DNA of 64,000 bases. Source: CADEDH01 sp047974625 (GTDB taxonomy: Bacteria > Actinomycetota > Acidimicrobiia > Acidimicrobiales > SZUA-35). The DNA lies in assembly GCA_047974625.1 (NCBI GenBank), contig JBKECK010000054.1, forward strand, positions 62,001-126,000, in the 5' to 3' direction. Under the pieces are notes generated by a model, which saw only the letters and a list, made by a program, of their open reading frames with translations, was not told the DNA's origin and ran no database searches. Shown here one piece after another: positions 59,840 to 64,000 of this stretch (positions are counted from its first letter, which is position 1; every line of letters begins with the position of its first letter). The position numbers were made by a program, and so were the translations under genes.

Positions 59840-61467
59840 CACGAACCCGCCCGGTCGCCGCGGCTGGTCGACAGGACCCGTCGTTCCCGGGCCACCCACT
59901 GGACGTCGAGGGTCAGTTTGCGCTGGAACTCCTGCTCCACGGCGGTGACGAGGGTCTGGAGCTGCGGGGGGTTGCCGGGCCCGGCCAGCACGATGGTGGC
60001 CCGGTCGTCCCTGACCTCGATCGACACCACCGAGAAGGCGCTGTCGTCGCCCAACCAGGCCCCCACCACGGTGCCCATCCGTTCCTGGACCAGCGAGTCC
60101 CGGGTGATGGCCTCACCGTTTACGAGCAGGCTGGCCACCACGGCGATGGCCAGCAGGGCCACCCCCACGATGGCGGACCGGACGCGACCCTGGTTGGCCG
60201 TCACCATCCGAAGGGGGGCCACACCGGTGATGAGGAACACGACGCCCCCCACGAGAAGGATCGCGGTCATGTTGGTCAGGAACAGCAGCAGGGTGCCGGC
60301 GGCCTGGCTCCAGGCCCCCTGTTGGGCGGCCACCCCGACGATGGCCAGCGGGGGTACGAGGGCGATGGCGATGGCCACACCGGGCAGGGACGACGACACG
60401 TCCCGCCGGGCGTTGGCGTACGCGCCGGTGGCCCCGGCGATCACGGCGATGACGAGATCGGCCACCGTGGGCGACGCCCGGCTGGTGATCTGGTGGTTGG
60501 AGGTCAGGTCCAGGCTGACCTGCATGACGGCGGGCAGGACGGCCCCGACCGCCACCGCGATGGCGCAGCCGAGGAGGACCACCGTGGACGAGTGGACGAG
60601 GCGTTGAGGCCAGCCCATGGTGAGGGCGAGCCCCATGCCCATCATCGGGGTGATCAGGGGGGCGACGAGCATGGCCCCGATGACCACGGCGGTGGAGTCG
60701 GTGATCACCCCCATGGTGGCGATCCCCCCGGCGCAGGCCATCAGCACGCTGAACCGCAGCAACCGGCCCGGGGCGTCCGGGCCCTCGAAGTAGAATTCCT
60801 TCACCACCGTGGACCGCGACTGGTTGGTCCTGGCGTTGTAGGCCAGCCACCGGGCCACCAGGCCCCGGTCGTCGTCGGGGTCCTCGCCGAGGGGGAGGAG
60901 CCGGGCCCGGACCGCCGCCTCGAGGACGATCTGGGTGCCGAACACCACCGTGCCCAGGATCACCCCGATCCGGGTGAAGGCGACCGGCACCACCAGCAGG
61001 GCGAGGCCCCACAGGCCGAGGAACCAGCTGAGCCAGGCCCGGGTGAACCGTTCCCGGGCGTGCCGGTCGAGGGCGGAACCGACTGCGATGACCACCAACG
61101 CCACCCCAGTCGCCCGGCCGGCCGCGGTCGTCGTCCAGGCCGTGGTGAGCGGGCCGCGACCGGTGTCGATGACCCCGAGGGTGCCGACCATGGCCGCCGC
61201 GGCGGCCGCCGCGTTCCACCACCGCCGGGGCCGGCTCCCAAGGGCGTGGACGACGACCTTGCCCTGGCCGGCGACCAGGACGGCCACGGCCGCCAGGACC
61301 AGGGTGCGGGCGGCCGCCTCGATCCGGACCAGGGCGACCACCGCCACCAGCAGGGCCACCGCCAGGCCGGTCAGCACCGTCGGGGTCAGGATCTCCTCGA
61401 CGTTCGTCGGCTCGGTCCGGTCGTCGGCGGTGGCCGTCTTCGCTCCCCCGGCGGTGTCCTCAGCCAT
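59839..61467 (-). CDS. DUF389-family membrane protein
   Basis: The 542-residue protein has about five N-terminal hydrophobic segments, then the DUF389 domain (FSVLMACAGGIATMGVITDSTAVVIGAMLVAPLITPMMG, given here as parts: MGVITDSTAVVIGAM and APLITPMMG) and a periplasmic/cytosolic tail. DUF389 has no established function; it occurs with transporters. ATG 61467 overlaps the SulP stop by 8 nt. Confidence 0.8.
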   Translation of the reverse strand: MAEDTAGGAKTATADDRTEPTNVEEILTPTVLTGLAVALLVAVVALVRIEAAARTLVLAAVAVLVAGQGKVVVHALGSRPRRWWNAAAAAAAMVGTLGVIDTGRGPLTTAWTTTAAGRATGVALVVIAVGSALDRHARERFTRAWLSWFLGLWGLALLVVPVAFTRIGVILGTVVFGTQIVLEAAVRARLLPLGEDPDDDRGLVARWLAYNARTNQSRSTVVKEFYFEGPDAPGRLLRFSVLMACAGGIATMGVITDSTAVVIGAMLVAPLITPMMGMGLALTMGWPQRLVHSSTVVLLGCAIAVAVGAVLPAVMQVSLDLTSNHQITSRASPTVADLVIAVIAGATGAYANARRDVSSSLPGVAIAIALVPPLAIVGVAAQQGAWSQAAGTLLLFLTNMTAILLVGGVVFLITGVAPLRMVTANQGRVRSAIVGVALLAIAVVASLLVNGEAITRDSLVQERMGTVVGAWLGDDSAFSVVSIEVRDDRATIVLAGPGNPPQLQTLVTAVEQEFQRKLTLDVQWVARERRVLSTSRGDRAGS

Positions 61468-63097
61468 CGCCGACCTCCGACCCGGCGGTGTAGGCGGCCA
61501 CGGCGTCGGCCACCGAATCGAACACCCGGTCGGGGTGATCCTCCGACAACCGCCGGTACCTATCCCATGTGCGCTCACCCACGGCGGCCAACCATAGGTC
61601 ACCACCCTGGGCCCGCAACCGGTCCGCGGCCAGCATCCCGGCGGCCAGGCCGGTGGTGTCGAGGGTGGTCACCGCGGACGCGTCGAGGACCACCACGCTG
61701 ACCCCGTCGGCCTGTCCCAGACGGACCAGCCGACGGGCCGTGACCCGGGCGTTGACGAACACCAGGGGGCCGTCGAGGCGGGCCACGACCAGGCCTGGCG
61801 GGCCGGTGGTGCTCACCTCGACCGGGGGTCGGGACACGTGGTGGGCCAGCACCATGAGCGACAGGACACTGCCGATCACGACCGCCGGCATGACCCCGAG
61901 CAGGACCACCCCCACCGCCACCAGCACGGCCACCCCGAGCTCGGGGCGACTGGCCCGCCACAGGTAGCGGAGGTAGCCGGGCTGGATGATGGTGGTCATC
62001 GACCTGATCACCATCGCGGCCAGGACGGCGGAGGCCAGGTAGTCGAACAGGGGCCGGAGGTAGAGGGCGGTGACCACGGCTAGGGCGGCCACCATCAGGT
62101 TGGTCCAGCGGGTCCGCGCCCCGGCGGCGATGGCCACCATTGTCTTGGGGAGCGCCCCCGTGACCGGGAAGCTGGCCCCCAACCCCACGGCCAGGTTGGC
62201 CACCCCGAGCCCGAGCAGTTCCCGGTTGGGGTGGAGGTCCTCGCCGGTCCGTTCCCCGACGAGCTCGCTGGCCCCGATGCTCTCGGTGAACCCCAGCACC
62301 ACGATGGCCACGGCGGCGGGGACGAGGTCGCCGATGAGGCCGGCGTCCACGAGGGCGCCGGTCCGAGCGATGTCGACGATGGCGTCCGGGGCGCCCACCA
62401 CGGCCACCCCGGCGCCGGTCAGGTGGCCGGCCCCGACGACCACCCCGGAGACGACCAGCACGATGGCGGCCGCCGGCAACCGGGGGGTCCGCCGGTTGAG
62501 GACAAGCATGGCGGCGAGGGCGGACAGCCCGAGCGCGGCGCTGGTGGCGTCGGCGCCGTCGAAGGACCGGACACTGTCCACCAGCAGGCCCACACCCCGC
62601 CGGTGGGTGCCCTGGTGGGCGGCACCGACCAGGGCCGGCAACTGGTTGACGATGGTGACCACGGCCAGGCCGTGGACGAAGCCCTTGAGCACCGGGACCG
62701 GGACGAGGTCGGCCATCCACCCCATGCGCAGCAGCCGCATGACCAGGTAGACGGCGGCGACAGTGAGGCTGAGGACGATCACCGCCTCCTCGGGCCGGTA
62801 GCGGGCGTCCACCCCGGCCAGGGCCGTGCCGACCAGGACCGACACGGCGGCGTCGGCCCCCACCACCAGCACCTTGGACCCCCCGAACAGGGTGTAGCCG
62901 ATCAGGGCCAGGGGCACGCCGACCAGCCCCACCTGGGGCCCGAGGCCGGCCAACGATGAGTAGGCCAGCGCGGCGGGCACCAGGACCACCCACACCGAGA
63001 CCGCGGCGAACGCCTCGCTGCGCCACGGGAACCGCCGGGGGAAACGGTCCGGGAGGTCGCTGAATCCCGGTATCGACGGCACGCCGGCGTCCGACAC
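61460..63097 (-). CDS. SulP-family anion transporter with STAS domain
   Basis: The 545-residue protein has about 11-12 membrane helices including the SulP signature AALAYSSLAGLGPQVGLV and GASFPVTGALPKTMV, then a C-terminal STAS domain (VVVLDASAVTTLDTTG). It transports sulfate, bicarbonate or dicarboxylate. GTG 63097 is preferred (minus-strand TACCAT 7 nt upstream, conserved domain begins soon after) over GTG 63184. Confidence 0.88.
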   Translation of the reverse strand: MSDAGVPSIPGFSDLPDRFPRRFPWRSEAFAAVSVWVVLVPAALAYSSLAGLGPQVGLVGVPLALIGYTLFGGSKVLVVGADAAVSVLVGTALAGVDARYRPEEAVIVLSLTVAAVYLVMRLLRMGWMADLVPVPVLKGFVHGLAVVTIVNQLPALVGAAHQGTHRRGVGLLVDSVRSFDGADATSAALGLSALAAMLVLNRRTPRLPAAAIVLVVSGVVVGAGHLTGAGVAVVGAPDAIVDIARTGALVDAGLIGDLVPAAVAIVVLGFTESIGASELVGERTGEDLHPNRELLGLGVANLAVGLGASFPVTGALPKTMVAIAAGARTRWTNLMVAALAVVTALYLRPLFDYLASAVLAAMVIRSMTTIIQPGYLRYLWRASRPELGVAVLVAVGVVLLGVMPAVVIGSVLSLMVLAHHVSRPPVEVSTTGPPGLVVARLDGPLVFVNARVTARRLVRLGQADGVSVVVLDASAVTTLDTTGLAAGMLAADRLRAQGGDLWLAAVGERTWDRYRRLSEDHPDRVFDSVADAVAAYTAGSEVGDG

Positions 63098-63171
63098 GTC
63101 GCGAATGGTAGTTGGCGGGCGACGCGCCGGCCTGCGCCACGGCGATCGGGAATCGCCGATCACCGTTCCCG

Positions 63172-63200
63172 TTGGCCTGGTCACCGGTCCGCACTACGGT
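63172..63200 (+). promoter_or_regulatory. Promoter of the HAD-phosphatase gene
   Basis: TTGGCC (63172-63177), a 17-bp spacer and TACGGT (63195-63200) end 7 nt before ATG 63208. On the other strand TACCAT (63105-63110) lies 7 nt before the SulP GTG. The 110-bp divergent region is thus two back-to-back leaderless promoters. Confidence 0.6.
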
Positions 63201-63207
63201 CGCCCCG

Positions 63208-64000
63208 ATGACGAACAACGCACCGGTCACGGACCACCCGATCGACCCCACCATCGAGCTGGACCTGTGGCGACCCGGGCCCACCCTGGACGCCATCGTC
63301 GCCTTCCTCGACCGGGCCGGTGAGATCCCGCCCGAGGACCGGGTGGCCGTATTCGACAACGACGGAACCCTGTGGGTGGAACGGCCGACCTACACCCAGG
63401 CCGAGTTCATCTCGTGGGCGGTGGCCGAACGGTCCCGCCGGGACCCGGACTACCAACCGCCCGGCCTCCTCGGTCAGTTGAAGGGGGCCAACATCGGCGA
63501 CCGCTCGGTCGACGAGGTGGCCTCGGCCATCAACGACGTGTTCGCCGGTCTCACCCCGGAGGAGTTCACGGCCCGGGCCCGGGAGTTCGCCGCCACCTGG
63601 CACAACCCGAAACTGGACCGGTCCCCCCGGGATCTCCGGTTCACCCCGATGCTCCAGCTGAAAGACACCCTGGCGCGCCGCGGTTTCGCCATCTTCGTGG
63701 TCACCGGCGGCGGGGCCGACTTCGTCCGCTCCCTGGCCTGGGACTTCTACGGGGTACCCCCGGAGCGGGTGGTGGGCAGCCTCGTGGAGTACCACTACGA
63801 CGCCGACCCTCCCGAACTGACCCGGGGGGTCAAGCTGGTGGGCCCACCCAACGAGGGAGCGGAGAAGGTCAGCCGACTCCACCAGATGTTGGGTCGGCGG
63901 CCCGTCTTCGCGGCCGGTAACAGTGCCGGTGACGCCGAGATGATGGAGTTCACCGCCGCCGGTGACGGGCCCACCCTCTCGATCCTGGTCGACCACGACG
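63208..64000 (+). CDS. HAD-superfamily phosphatase, 3' end cut by window
   Basis: The frame from ATG 63208 is open to the window edge (264 codons). It has the HAD motifs: FDNDGTLW (Asp nucleophile near residue 51), motif II IFVVTGGG, a lysine in AEKVSRLH, and motif III AAGNSAGDAEMM. A phosphoserine-phosphatase-like function on a small phosphate ester is likely. No signal peptide is seen. TACGGT lies 7 nt before the ATG. Confidence 0.9.
   Translation, partial: MTNNAPVTDHPIDPTIELDLWRPGPTLDAIVAFLDRAGEIPPEDRVAVFDNDGTLWVERPTYTQAEFISWAVAERSRRDPDYQPPGLLGQLKGANIGDRSVDEVASAINDVFAGLTPEEFTARAREFAATWHNPKLDRSPRDLRFTPMLQLKDTLARRGFAIFVVTGGGADFVRSLAWDFYGVPPERVVGSLVEYHYDADPPELTRGVKLVGPPNEGAEKVSRLHQMLGRRPVFAAGNSAGDAEMMEFTAAGDGPTLSILVDHD

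Noticed and set aside
1..64000. tRNA, rRNA, insertion sequences, phage or plasmid genes
   Set aside because: No cloverleaf, rRNA segment, transposase or integrase motif was recognised on either strand by reading; a covariance search would be needed for certainty.

Overview
The window is a very GC-rich chromosomal segment from a high-GC Gram-positive bacterium, most likely an actinomycete of the Acidimicrobiia type. This is inferred from GTG starts, F420-type luciferase-like oxidoreductases, several acyl-CoA dehydrogenases, a PaaX-headed phenylacetate operon, a glutamine-dependent NAD+ synthetase of mycobacterial length and many promoters placed only 6-8 nt before the start codon. No rRNA, tRNA, transposase, phage gene or CRISPR array was seen. 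Both window edges cut genes (1-227 and 63208-64000).

Layout. 1-7.1 kb (mostly minus): an AAA+ ATPase with TPR-like N-terminus, a TPR membrane protein, an acyl-CoA dehydrogenase, a 55-residue cysteine-rich protein behind four 18-bp tandem repeats, and a pyruvate-dehydrogenase-E1-like enzyme. 7.2-12.2 kb: sulfatase, metallo-beta-lactamase-fold protein, serine beta-lactamase-like hydrolase and a second acyl-CoA dehydrogenase. 12.4-20.6 kb (minus): two two-component systems in overlapping operons, acyltransferase-kinase-regulator and lipoprotein-kinase-regulator, with an amidase between them. 20.8-32.7 kb: lipid/CoA-type and redox genes (two luciferase-like enzymes, TesB thioesterase, IlvD/Edd dehydratase plus acyl-CoA dehydrogenase, FAD monooxygenase, methyltransferase, SDR). 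32.8-34.8 kb: nadE.

34.9-39.6 kb is a plus-strand cluster of ECF sigma factor, membrane partner, PCuAC copper lipoprotein, lipoprotein cytochrome c, SCO, cupredoxin, a membrane protein with a WHDHR-HWM motif and a DUF1971-like protein. Its last five gene junctions are all GTGA overlaps. It looks like a self-contained envelope copper/haem module without an oxidase. 39.6-44.4 kb is paaXABCDE on the minus strand, with a PaaX-type operator over the promoter. 44.4-47 kb holds a siderophore-interacting flavoprotein, a pirin divergent from an HxlR regulator across six 18-bp repeats, and a small GNAT whose start region is copied in mirror orientation.

47.2-58.1 kb is a plus-strand catabolic block: MarR regulator, extradiol dioxygenase, MhpA-like hydroxylase, FAH-family enzyme, CocE-type esterase, a MaoC/hot-dog-like protein, P450, a ThDP 2-oxoacid decarboxylase and an MftD-like FMN enzyme. 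58.1-63.1 kb is ion transport: a yybP-ykoY-type manganese riboswitch before a UPF0016 exporter, then SulP-DUF389-CorA on the minus strand. A HAD-family phosphatase runs off the right edge.

Cross-cutting signals are: 6-8 nt from a -10 hexamer (often TAnGGT) to the start codon; pervasive 4-nt ATGA/GTGA overlaps inside operons; 18-bp tandem arrays in two intergenic regions; and two mirror-image duplications of a gene's start region.
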